Assembly: GCA_039654915.1 (NCBI GenBank)
Contig: CM077600.1
Location: 25,900,953 to 25,964,952 of the forward strand
Direction: 5' to 3'
DNA from: Aquilaria yunnanensis
Taxonomy: Eukaryota > Streptophyta > Magnoliopsida > Malvales > Thymelaeaceae
DNA: 64,000 nucleotides
Shown here one piece after another: positions 38,150-49,492 of the stretch. The notes below the pieces were generated by a model, which did not search any database, was not told where the DNA came from, and worked only from the letters and a program-made list of their open reading frames with translations. The stretch's first letter is position 1; every line of letters starts with the position of its first letter. The position numbers were made by a program, and so were the translations under genes.

Positions 38150-38484
38150 CTCCTAATTGGGAACTGCTTTAATTTTTTAAAAATGATTTACCAACAGTTT
38201 GGCACGTTGGAAATATTACCAACATGTGTATACGTTGGTAATTACAATTTATGAACGTGCATCTGCCCACCCGTAGGAAAAGTCATTTAGTACATGATCG
38301 TTGGTAATTGCCAACACTTATATTACCAACACATATACGTTAGAAATTACCAACGGCTAAAATTTTGTATGTTGGTAATTGGATTTCGAATAAGCTATTT
38401 ACTAACGGTTACGCGTTGGAAATTTAAAATTACTAACGCATAGCTATTGGAAATGCATGTTGGTAAACGCTATAATTTTAGTAA
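38150..38484. mobile_element. CACTA-like element end with subterminal repeat array
   Basis: Many copies in both orientations of TTACCAAC / GTTGGTAAT / CGTTGGAAAT. On the minus strand the array ends at 38484 with CATTACTAAAA, the same terminus as the element at 53786. The matching other end was not found, so the element is truncated or decayed. Confidence 0.5.
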
Positions 38485-40143
38485 TGGCCGATGAAGAGGT
38501 CAACGGTGGAGCTACGAGCGAGGGAGAGTGCGATGGTTATAGTTTGAAGGAGGGAGCAAGATTGAGGAAGGGGACGGAGCTGCTGCAACCAAGTAAGAGG
38601 ACAGAGAGGTGGAGCCGCTCGATGGAGGGATGGAGTAGGGCAGACAGACAGAGCTATAGAGCGAGGGGCGAATGGAGAGAACAGAGCAGCAGTAGCTAGC
38701 AGGCGGAATGGGCAGTGGATGAGTTCACTTAGTTTAGGGTTAGGCTTAGGGAATGGGCCCAAGGTAATTAGGGAATGAGATTGGATTGGGCTGGGTATAG
38801 GTAGTAGGGAATTTTGTGATAGGCTTAACATTTTGGTCAATCGGGTTGGTTAAATGTTTAATCCGAACCAACTTGACTTTTGCATCTTGTAATAGAGTCT
38901 AGTCAGGTTTGCCCGAATACACGTTTTCCTTTCACTAACCCAACCCGATGCGCCAGGTTTCAGGTCAAATTTTCGGGTTAGGGTTGAAACCTTTCACCCC
39001 TAACTAAAAGGAAAGAGAGGAAAGTGTGAAATTAAATAATATGGCATTAGTTTGTTTCTTAGAGGGAAATTAGTAGAGAATTAATTAGTTATTAATTTCT
39101 ACCTTAACACGCAAACTTCATCATAACCGTGATTGGCCTCCTTAGTTAAACAACCAAAACATAAGTGCTTTGTGCTTCTAATTAATTAATGCTAATCTTT
39201 TAAGCAACGGTCGCATGTTAGCATGAAATAAGTGGAAAAAAGACAAGCAATCAGTCCAAAAGCATAAAAGAAAACAGTCCAAATAATCATAAGCTTGGGA
39301 GATAGCATAGTTTCCCCCACATAGACGTATACCAAAATTAACAGAGTTGGACGATAGTAACTTTAGATTAGGTAAAAGCATACTAGTAGTTGTGTATGAT
39401 AACCCTAAATTAGATATTATGTGGTGGCGTTTTGCTTAAACGGTATCCAATTCATATTTTTCACTATCTGATCATAAAATTCTATTTATCTAATTAATCA
39501 TGAATTGCTGTTATATAAATCTATTAATTTTGGTGTGCGTCGACCCAAGTGAACCTAAAAACTCTCCTAACCTTGGTGCAGAAAAGAAATTAGTATGTAA
39601 ACATCCAGCCCTGAAACCCAAGTACAATCATCAAAATCAAAGCGTAAGCTAAAAGGATCTCTCCTAACTTAAGTTGTAAGAATAATTAATTAATGTCACG
39701 AAGAATGATTAAACTGTAGACATGATAGAACCCAAAAGCGAGTGTTATGTCTTAAATTTAGTTAATGACATTTCAGACAAATTTATATTCAACTTTTTTT
39801 TTTCCAAATAATTAATTAGTATATCTAACTTGAACGCGCAGACTGTAACATTATATGACATAATCTCCTTGTCATTGTCCCTAATGATAAATGAATGGTG
39901 TTATACATGCTAATATTTTTTTAATGAAACTTTCGCCTTTTAAAAAATGTGTCAATCACTTAGTGGACAACTTCAATTAAAGTGGGTACTCCGGCACAGA
40001 ATTTTACATCCAATTTATTTTTATTTTTTACCACATCGTTCACTAAAAGAAATTCTTTAAAAGAATATTAGTAAGGTTAGCATTTTTTATGAGAAATGTA
40101 TATATATGAATGTTGGGCAGAAGGCTAGAGGCAGGCGAATGGT
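38485..40143. other. Unassigned DNA, GC-richer at 38485-38760
   Basis: On the minus strand 38840-38485 reads as a CCCTAA-containing, CT-rich leader-like stretch with an uninterrupted but unrecognised 120-codon frame. At 38830-39005 a sequence ends in GGTTGAAACC..CACCCC, which may be a hAT-like terminus. From 39006 to 40143 the sequence is AT-rich with no gene. Confidence 0.35.
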
Positions 40144-40465
40144 TTAGTAAATTGTATTATTGGTTCTAAATCTATAATTATTATTGAAAATTGGTCTTCA
40201 GCCTTTAATTGTTTCATCACATATAAGTCCTAAATCTTTATAAAGAATTGCATATGAGGAAAAATTGATAATTAGAATGATTCATTAGTTATAAGAAAAT
40301 TATGATATAATTTGAATTCACTAAAAGATAATTATTGAATAATTTAAATTAAAATTAAAAAAAAAAGTTAATGATTTATAATTATGTCTAAATTAGCAAA
40401 TTTTACAGTGCTAAAAACCAATTTACAATAACAATTATGGATTCGGGACCAACAGTACATTTTAC
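40144..40465. mobile_element. TIR element (MITE, 322 bp)
   Basis: The two ends are inverted copies over about 50 bp: GTAAATTGTATTATTGGTTC at the left and GTAAAATGTACTGTTGGTCC on the minus strand at the right. Both continue with AATC.ATAATT and TTATTG.AAATTGGT. CGAATGGT flanks both sides (40136-40143 and 40466-40473), an 8-bp duplication that suits hAT-type insertion. Confidence 0.6.
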
Positions 40466-40473
40466 CGAATGGT

Positions 40474-42960
40474 ATTTAATTAAGTGTGTTGGTCCTTGGA
40501 GGGACCGAAGGACAGGACAAAAGACATTCTGGGATGGTTTCATGAAAAAGCTGGTAACGCCTAATGATGCGTCAAGACAAAAGCTAGCTACCCAGTAGAC
40601 AGCAATGCACAATTTGTAACGCATAAGAAGATGCTCTCGTCCTACCTGAAGCGCTTGCTTTTGGTATTTAAATTATCTTCAATTGCTTTCTCTAATATGC
40701 TTTTCCATCGTTTTGGTTTTCCTTTCGGAATTTGAGGTCTGCCAACCAACAGGCCAACAACTACTCTAATCCTCCTTTTTTTGTTTTCTGGAACTTGTTT
40801 TTGTTTTAACCACTTTTTATTTGGATTTTAATATATATCACGAACAAGAAACAAACCAGCTTGCCCTAAGATTGATGTCTGCCGAACTACTGCTTCATAA
40901 TTTTCTACATTGTTAAATTAGCTTATTAATTAATCTATTGCCCATAACAAATAATTCATTCATATTGATATGATTCTGCATTATTTCGTATTGGACGGGT
41001 CGAAATTGTTTGTCCTTCCAAACAAGGCCAAATGCTTTATATCTTGGGGCAGATTTTTTGTTTTGCACCGAAATCTATAATATACTTGCCAGTTTTCATT
41101 TAGGTAAAATTTCAAGTATATGTAAGTGTTGATTGACTGAACTGATTGATGTTTTATTCGTCAATACCCGTAGTTTTAATTGTTCAATTTATGAAATTAA
41201 GTTTGGGAGGAGGAGGTTAACATATTCTTTTTTTATATATTCATAAATTAGAATTCTTACAAGTACACGAATTATAAGAGTTAGAATAACCTATAAAAAA
41301 TTAGAGGATAAAGTATCTGCTTTATGAAACCTTGAACAGTTCTGATCGCACTTTAATTACTTTCTGAATGTTTAGTATTTTAAAGTGTAGTACAACTTAA
41401 ATCTGAATATTTTATTATTTGGGATATCCTCCTACATTATCATCTGAATTAGAAACTGGGGAGAAGGTTAATATATTCTAAAGTCTCGATGAAGGTACCA
41501 TATATAATCTCCCGTACAGCTGTATTGTATAGTCTAAATAATTTCATTAATTTAGGAATAATGTAATGTCTACATTAACACCGGTGAACATGTACTAACA
41601 AAAATTTTAGAGATGTATCGAAGAAAACTTCTTATATGTCATTCACAACTTGCGTGACAAAGAATCAAACTTTGATTCCTGGGGAGCCCAAAAAATGGTA
41701 CAATTCTAGAGTACAAAACATTACAACCAGATACTAAAAGGGATATTTGCAACCCAGTTGTTAGGGGAATACAGTTGGGCCTTACTCAACAAAGAGTAAT
41801 GCTACATGCATTAAAAAATTATATTAAAATTTTATGAAATTATATAGTTTGATTAATAGTTGAAAAATTAAATAAAACAATTAATTTTTACTACTTCCGA
41901 ATTAATTTTTGTACTAACTTTTAGTACATTTTATTTTTCTTTTTTATAAAAACCAAATTGAATGAAATTTGACACATGTAAGGAATTGATTGTGTTTTGG
42001 GGCCATCTGTGTTCTGATTTGTGTGTTTGGCATTGAGGAAAACAAATATGCCTAAAACTTAAGGGTGCATGGTCCTGGATAAAATGCAACAAAAGGAGAG
42101 CTAGGGCATGTGCTTATAAATTAGAGGCATGCCCATGCTTAATCCCTAGCTAGCATCACACATAATGAGAAAAATCCAACCATTTGATTTTGGGCCACAA
42201 GGCCGAGATTCATTCACGTGGCGTGGACCTTCTATAGCCCCAACAACAAATCCAACACAAATATCCATGGCCCTTGCGTACAAATCGACCGACAGATACA
42301 CCAACAATTTCCTTTCTTTTTTTTTTTTTAAAAAGTAATTAATAATGTGGTTAGTGATCAAATAATTGTGAATATTTCTTTTTCTTGCAACTGGTATTTT
42401 TTATTTATGAAATAAATCTTCCTTTGAAAGGTTAAATCTGACTAAGCATCCTCATAAGCTTTCTTCCCCCCCCCCCCCCCCCCCCAATTACCAGAAAGGT
42501 AAATATTTTATTGACATCATATAAACATAATCAACTCTAATATATATATATATATATATATAGTTTAACTTAAATATGAACATAAAGAGGAAAAGGCAGT
42601 TTTTCATCGGCAAGCGATCAATAAGTATTATTGCGAGTTGGGACTAGATCTATAAATCTCATTATGATATGAGTCACAATTAGACTAGTGGCTTAATTTG
42701 ATTTTGAATGAAGCGACTTACTCCTCCAAAAATTTATGTAAAAAAAAAATAGCATAAGTGTGTGTGTGTGTGGCAAAAAAAAGAGAAAAATTATCCCAAG
42801 AGGACAACTTGGAAATTGATGGAATGATAATGATGTAAAACGCGAAAGAGGGAGGAAAAATGATGTACCAAACCTAAAGCCCCACACAAATTGGCCAAAC
42901 TCCAAAATAGGAACAACTACTTAATGTCGTGAAATACATGTATTGTGGCCCACAGTTTTA
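40474..42960. other. Gene-free AT-rich DNA upstream of the SAUR gene
   Basis: Simple repeats include C20 at 42466-42485 and (AT)n at 42541-42562. No domain, RNA gene or transposon end could be supported. Confidence 0.4.
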
Positions 42961-42974
42961 TATTGAACAGCTAG

Positions 42975-42992
42975 CTATATATATATATATAT
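42975..42992 (+). promoter_or_regulatory. TATA region of the SAUR gene
   Basis: A run of TATATA repeats lies about 75-90 nt upstream of the ATG. It also counts as a microsatellite, so its exact function as a TATA box is inferred from position. Confidence 0.5.
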
Positions 42993-43062
42993 ACGTAGAG
43001 GAAACTTCCTCTCACATCTATCTTCGGTCTCTTCAGAAAAGAAAAAAACAATCAAAAGTTTC

Positions 43063-43446
43063 ATGGCCAAAGTAGGGAAGCTAACAAAACTGAAGTCAGC
43101 GATGAAGCGGTGGCCCTCGCTGAGCAAGCTGACTCGCAGCAACTCTGCTGTATCTGCGGCGGAGCATGACGCCGTCGCCGCCACTCAGAAGCAGTCTCCC
43201 CAGGATGAGCTTTATCCTGTCTACGTAGGGAAGTCGCGGAGGAGGTACCTCGTGGGCGGCGATGTCATTTGCCACCCGCTCTTCCGGGAGCTGATTGAGC
43301 GCTCTGGCGGAGGTGGATGCGAAGGCGAGGGCGAGATTGTTGTTGCTTGTGAGGTGGTCCTGTTCGAGCACTTGCTGTGGATGCTGGAAAACGACGCCGT
43401 GCAGCTTGGATCCATGGAGGAGCTTGCTGAGTTCTACACCTGTTGA
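43063..43446 (+). CDS. SAUR-family auxin-responsive protein, 127 aa
   Basis: Intronless, as SAUR genes usually are. The N-terminus (residues 1-45) is Lys/Arg/Ser-rich and unconserved. The SAUR core covers about residues 50-125: YPVYVGKSRRRYLV, ICHPLFRELIERSGG, then VVACEVVLFEHLLWMLEN. The pattern (tyrosine-initiated YPVYVG, no classic PKG motif before it, acidic insertion GGCEGEGE) is like the SAUR76-79 group. Family members act in growth; classic SAURs inhibit PP2C.D phosphatases and raise plasma-membrane proton-pump activity. Whether this subgroup does so is uncertain. The ATG follows a TATA region by about 75 nt. Coding GC content is much higher than in the flanks. No defects are visible. 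Confidence 0.92.
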   Translation: MAKVGKLTKLKSAMKRWPSLSKLTRSNSAVSAAEHDAVAATQKQSPQDELYPVYVGKSRRRYLVGGDVICHPLFRELIERSGGGGCEGEGEIVVACEVVLFEHLLWMLENDAVQLGSMEELAEFYTC

Positions 43447-43802
43447 TGGTCTAACGGTTGAGAGGTGAAAGAAAGGGTTCAAGTTGTAAAAACTGAAAAA
43501 GTTTGCGGGACAAAAAATAATATTCATGGGCAAGTAGGGAATTAATTGTTTTTGTGTGTCTTTTTGTTTTGACCGCGACGATTAATCATTAACCAATATT
43601 TTTATGATTTTACTATATGAGAATGGTGATATATAATTTTTTTTACTTGAACGTTTTCTAACAATTTTTTTCATTTACCATTTTCCTTTAATTTTTATTT
43701 GTTCCCCTTTATGTTCGAGTTGTAGAAGCGAAAACTCAAAAAGTTTCAGGTGAATGCCTTTCATATAGCAAAGCTGTGATGGTTGAGAAGTCAAATCATT
43801 TA

Positions 43803-44730
43803 GCGTCTGTTTGGATTGAAAGCAAGGTTAATTAAGGCCCAGTTCGTTTCACGTTTATACAACCCAATTAACACGTTTTTTGTGTTATAGGTCGGGTCAT
43901 TTATGTGACCTAGTTACCAAATAGACCAAATCACCCCTATCTTTAACTCAACCACATCAAGTCCTGTCTTCTCTTTCTATCCCCAGCCATCTCCGTCACA
44001 TCTTCGACGAGTGATTCTCTTCTACACGACTATCATTGAGGTTTCCTAGTCTACTTCTAGTCAATCCCGGCAAGGGATTCTCCGTCACATCTCCAGCGAA
44101 GGATTCTCTTCCGCACAACCTTCATCGAGGCTTCCTAGTCAACTTCCAGTCAAATCCAACAAGGGATTCCCTATCACGAGTGAGAGATTTCTTGGTCGAT
44201 TGCAAGAGTAGAGGAAAACCATGTAGATTCGTTCCCATGGTTCGATCCGCATGTTCGAATTCTTAGGACCATTGTTGAGGATTTCTCTACATGGAAAAGC
44301 CGATCAATGCTGCCCAAATGTTTTCTAACTAGATATCGATACCTAAAAGGCTCACCAGAGGCCATATGGGCATGGATTCGGTTATCAGAAGTAGGGGCGG
44401 CGACTAGCAAGGGTAACCAAAATGGCGGAGAAGCTTTTGTGGTAGAAATCGTAATTATTTGAAATTTGAAGTCCAAATACATTGAGTTGGGAATTGGATA
44501 AAATAAAAACATGTTAATAAGAGTGTGTTAACTTAAAACGAATAGACCGTTAAGGAATTCAAATTGATGGATGAATTATCTAACTCCAATTATGAGTGGT
44601 GAAAAAAAATTGAAGACGGAAAATGACGAAATAATGACAATACCTATTTAACTATTTGTTTTTATTCAAACAAATAAGTCATGCTAATCTTCTTCCTTTC
44701 TCCTCGCCTTCATTCAATCTAAATAGACCC
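43803..44730. mobile_element. Harbinger/Tourist-like non-autonomous element with a nested second one
   Basis: Outer ends: GCGTCTGTTTGGATTGAA at the left and GGGTCTATTTAGATTGAA on the minus strand at the right, flanked by TTA on both sides (43800-43802 and 44731-44733). Inside, about 43831-44560, a second pair of inverted ends (AGGCCCAGTTCGTTT against ACGGTCTATTCGTTTT) also sits next to TTA. The centre (44030-44240) holds two diverged copies of a CT-rich phrase around GCGAAGGATTCTCTTC. There is no transposase. Confidence 0.55.
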
Positions 44731-44733
44731 TTA

Positions 44734-47700
44734 CAGTAAACAAGAATAATTTCATCTAATAAGTATGTGTCAATTTAAATTATATTTTAAATCAATTCAT
44801 ATATGTGTGTGTGTGAGTGTGTGTATATATTCCCTTGGATTAGTTCTGGTTTTCTTTTTCATTTTTTCATAATTAAGTTTCTATTAGGTGGATAGTAATC
44901 ATGGATATATTGGTGATCGAAGGGATATGTATTGCCAGCACAGAGCAAGGTGGGCCGCAATATTGTGGGGAGAGAGATAATGATGAAGAGAAGAATGCCC
45001 CACCTGCTTCCTAGTTGTGATCTTTTCTTGCCCAAATGGAACTAATTATTATACTATAGACATATTCTTAATTAGATATACTAATCTATTTCTAATTCTT
45101 CAATATATAATGCACGGTTCAGTAATAAAATTGAGTAATTTATCTTTGGATCAAAATTGACCATCATCTCTTAAAATCTTACATTGCTACTGTTACCAAT
45201 TTTACCGTTGTCACCGCCAACGCTACCATCTCTTTCAACAAACTGTCATCACTTCTAGATCTTACCGTCATCATCCATCTCTAGATCCCACAGCCGCTCG
45301 CCTCTGAATCTCATCATCTCTTGCCGCCCTTAATCCAGATCGCGTTGCTGCTTGCACCTGGATCTCACATTGTCACTCACCTCTAGATATCAGTGTTGTC
45401 ACTTGTTGGATCATGCCGCTCGTTGCCTCCAGGTCACGTCTCTCATTGCTTCCGAACCACATTAGTCACCGTGCTAGGCCAAACCCATTGCTAGTCCTGT
45501 CCTTCGTTGCCTCCCTTGTCGGACTGTTTATAAAAATAATCTACAGAACTGTTAAAGATATTAAAAAAAAATGGCTGACACAGTGCACAAAAGTGTCTAT
45601 AACAATATGTAAAAGTGCCTAAAATAATATACAAATTATTTATTGTATTAAAAAATGAAAGTATGTAAAGCAATAACTAAAAATGTTTAAATGAATATAT
45701 AAAAATGTCCGATGCTACATATAAAAGTGACTACAATAATATGCAAAAAAAAATATTATCTTCAAATTTAAAAGTGTATGAAAGAATAAGAGAAAATATC
45801 CAAATGAATTTATAAAAGTGTCTTAACAAAAATACAAAAGTGTTAATGAAAATTTAAAAATAAAAAATTGTGCATTGTCTTTTCTTAGAATTCTTCTTGC
45901 TCTTTTCCGCCATTTCCTGGAATGCTTCTCACTCTCTTTTGACATTTTTTAGTAGAAAAGTTCGATCGCCCCAGATCTCACTCTTAGTTGTTCTCTTTTC
46001 CTCATTCGCTTAGCCCTATGATTTCACTCTTAATCGCCACTATTTTGCTGTTGTTTTTGTTGCTTCGGCAAGCCTTCCGGCCGTTTGTGGTCAAGATCCA
46101 GCTTCTTTTCTGGTAGAGAACTCGATGCAAACTTTGGCGGTTTGTAGAAGCCTTCCGCTGGTTGGTGGTCAAGGCAATTGGTTCCCTTGTCAGTAGTGGC
46201 AAGAGTTCATAGGCGTCCTTTGCTGCCGCAGGTGATCTTTGCAGAAAACTAGATTTACGCAAGCGATCTTGTCATCGCAGAAGCCACTGATGCATAGGGA
46301 GAGGAGGTAATTTTGAATGAATCGAGAAGGATTAATGGCGGAGGAGTGGAGTTGTGGCAGAGAGTTAGAGACGAGGAAGCTCCAAAGCAATTGAAATGTG
46401 ATTTAGGGTTAGGTTCCATGAAAATTACCTAGTATAGTGATGGGTAAAATTATAAAATTGTCCACTATATCTAATTAAATATATGTTTACAATGGTCATC
46501 GACAAATGGAACACAAAATATGTAAGCATGTGGCTTTATTATGTGCAGTTAATTAATTAATGACTACCGAATGGCATGGCCCCCAATTGAACAGAACTTG
46601 CTTAGTGTTTCTTCTATTATATCTTTTTTTTTTTTTTTGGAAACATTGACAAAATAAAAAATGAATTCTCAAAGTAGATGTATATGATAACATAAAATTA
46701 ATTGTGTTCTGTATGGGCTTTAACTCGTTTTTTTTTTTTTTAATTTTACCATCTGCTTCACCAATTTATAAAGATAGAATTACATAGTGGCACTATCCCT
46801 CGTCGATCGAATGTGCGAAAAAAAAAAAAAAACAAATCATCTGTTATCAAGACAGACAAGTGACAGGCATATGATCACTAGCTATGCTTTCTGATATGGT
46901 GATGGTGATAATAAAGTCTCTATCATCTTGGTGACTAATTTCATACGTCCAATATATATATAAGCATGATAATAAAAAACTCAGCAAATTCCACCATGCC
47001 AATAACAAAATTGCTGTAGGAGAAAAATAAAGAAAATATATGATAAGAAAAATCATTAAAAACGTATTGAAAATATAAAGAATTTTGAAATTAATTTTAA
47101 ATGCAGCGGTAAAGTCGTGGCCATATACTTATGAATTTTAAAACAACTGAATATAACATGAGTTGACCGAGTCACGAATTACTTATTGTTCAGTTCTTGA
47201 AATGTCTAGAAGTTTAACATTTATGAATTAGTAATAAGTTTAATTGTGTGAATTGAGAACTAGTTGCATTCTAAATGAATGAAAATATTTCATATAAAAG
47301 GTAAATACATTTTGAATTCTCTTTAAAATTGGTCAAATTTCCTTGTAAAGACTATATAATTTTAAAAAAATATTTATTTTGACCACTCTTTTATTAAAAA
47401 AAAAACCAGATCCCCTGTGCCTATAGCCCTTAAATAATTATTTTATGGTCACTTCGTTTTTTTCTATGTAGTAAATACAAAATTCCACCTCTGTTGACCT
47501 ACCATTAGTCCAATAATTATACCGCTAAAACAATAAAATCGAGAGCTTGCAGTTGTAGTCTGGAGAGAAAATGTTGTCATATATATATGCCATTTATCGG
47601 CTAAATTTTTTAAAAAAATCTACAAATTAAATAAACTCTCAAACCAACCACATGATCAAGCCAATTATTATTATATGACTTGCACGAAAATTAACTTTCG

Positions 47701-49492
47701 ACCTCTTAGATATGAATTAATTATTTGGCTGCGAAGTTTTTGCATAGATTTATTCTATTTTGGACGACAGTCCATATTTCTGTATGTTGAAAGGTATATA
47801 ATGTTGTAGATTGAGGAAATAATTAAGGAATTGGAGTCACACCACACACACACACTATAGAAACACCCACCTAATTAAGATCATACAACTATTGAAATCA
47901 AAGTGAAGGGCATTTTGGTTTTTGAAGTCTGACATAAAAATACACCATCACAGTTTGGTCTTGTTTGGGAATAATTTTGGTTTCATTTAGGAATAATTTT
48001 TTGTGATTGATGTAAGAGTTTTAGATAATTTATTAATAAAAAAGATCAAAGCATTAAAGTTAAAAAATATTCTTAGATGATTTTTTTTTTCAAAACTATA
48101 ACAATAATTATTGAGGGTAATGCCAAATATGACTTTCGTGGTCAATCTTGTTTTGGATGAAAGATATAGATTTATTCTGGCAAACCTTAATTCTTTATGT
48201 GCCTTGTAGCAATCATATAACTACTACATGTATAATAGTAATTGAAAGAAATGCAACTTTCTTTTTTTTATCAAAAAGAAAAGTTATGATAAAGTGCATG
48301 TGTTTCGCTTTCGCAATGTTGTTGATGATTACGCAACCAACTTGAATCTGTGTCTTAAAACTTCTAGTAGATTAGGTATATAGTTGCTGAAAATTAAAAC
48401 ATATGGGCGCCGCATGTGGTTCGGTTCGGTTCTGTTCTATTACAGTTACAAAACCAGCGAAGTGACAACTGTTGAGGGAGGACAATCAGGAGAGGTCACG
48501 TTTTGTGCTGAAGTATACATATAGTTGAAAGGAAGAAGACAAAATTTGACCACAACTTTTGTTCCCACTTCAGGCGTTGTAATAAACGAGGACCATATGA
48601 TGTGAAGCAGAAACATGGCAGATGACACTTCACTATCTAATAATGCCCAGTTCGTTGAGAAGAAAACACGCAGGGGCACTGTTCCAAAGCAGCGCGCCGT
48701 TGGCTGCTTCTTCTGCATGCAATGCAATAACCCTTACCGACTGTCCGCGGGCGCTTACCAGGGGCCGCACACAGTACCTCTCTGTGATTCTGCCTCCCTA
48801 CGTCTCCGTGGATCCTTGCTTAATCCACATTTCATTTGTTAATTAAAAGTTTCCGCATTATAATAAACATTAATTAATTATGGCGTTATACGATCACAGA
48901 AATATTAGCAGTACATTTTTTTTTTTATTTTCGATAAACGATGAGTTAAAGTTTGTTGGATATATCGCTACGTATACTTAACCATTTGTGCTAATACTAA
49001 ATAGGATCCTGGAAGCACGTTGAACTTATTTCAGTTGATGAAAGCTGTATGCTTATAGACTCTAACTAGAAGTGTATAAAGATATTTGTTAATGTGAGGA
49101 TGCAACAAAGAATAAAAAAAAAAAGACAAAAAATGCAGACAATAGAGTTAGGCCAAGCGCATCAGCCATTTAAAGTTTATGGATTATTTAAAAACGCTAT
49201 AATTGTAAATGAGCCAGATAGATTTTGACCTCATTATGTTTGAGCTCGATTCAATAAGTTGATAACACTACCCAAGCCGAGCTCAACAAGCAAAAAGGTT
49301 ACCACAGTTGGGCTAGAGCTCAACTCGAAAACCCAACATTTAGGCTCGACAACATCAATGGTTAAATGTAAATATTCAAACCTTAAAGGGCCTTGTATTA
49401 GCATGACCTAACTTTTACGGGTAAACTGTAATTATCCTCATATATATAATGGTCATTTTTCAACAAGGGTAACTAAATGTTTTGGAACTTGA
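44734..49492. other. Long gene-free region
   Basis: 44734-45150 is AT-rich. 45180-45480 is a low-complexity CT-rich tract with repeated CATCTCTAGATC-like phrases. 45530-45860 is a degenerate repeat of AAAAGTGT-containing units about 35 bp long. 45890-46440 is unassigned. 47960-48130 is a MITE-like copy of the 11.7-kb family. At 48430-48845 several short overlapping frames, one from an ATG at 48615, show no known family. Nothing here meets the standard for a gene. Confidence 0.4.
47960..48130. repeat. MITE-like repeat, second copy of the 11690-11895 family
   Basis: The shared block runs from GAGTTTT.GAT.ATTTATTAAT through a T-run to CCAAAT. Ends look inverted (TTTGGGAATAA against TTTGGCATTA). 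Too decayed to class securely. Confidence 0.4.

Noticed and set aside
34009..38484. Capture of RPSA by a CACTA-like element whose arrays lie on both sides
   Set aside because: No matching terminus was found on the left, and the gene has its own intact telo-box/TATA promoter and introns; chance flanking is simpler.
43096..43533. Minus-strand 145-codon ORF
   Set aside because: Shadow of the SAUR coding sequence.
48615..48842. ATG-started 75-codon ORF with several Cys
   Set aside because: No family, no supporting promoter or splice context; equal-length frames overlap it on both strands.
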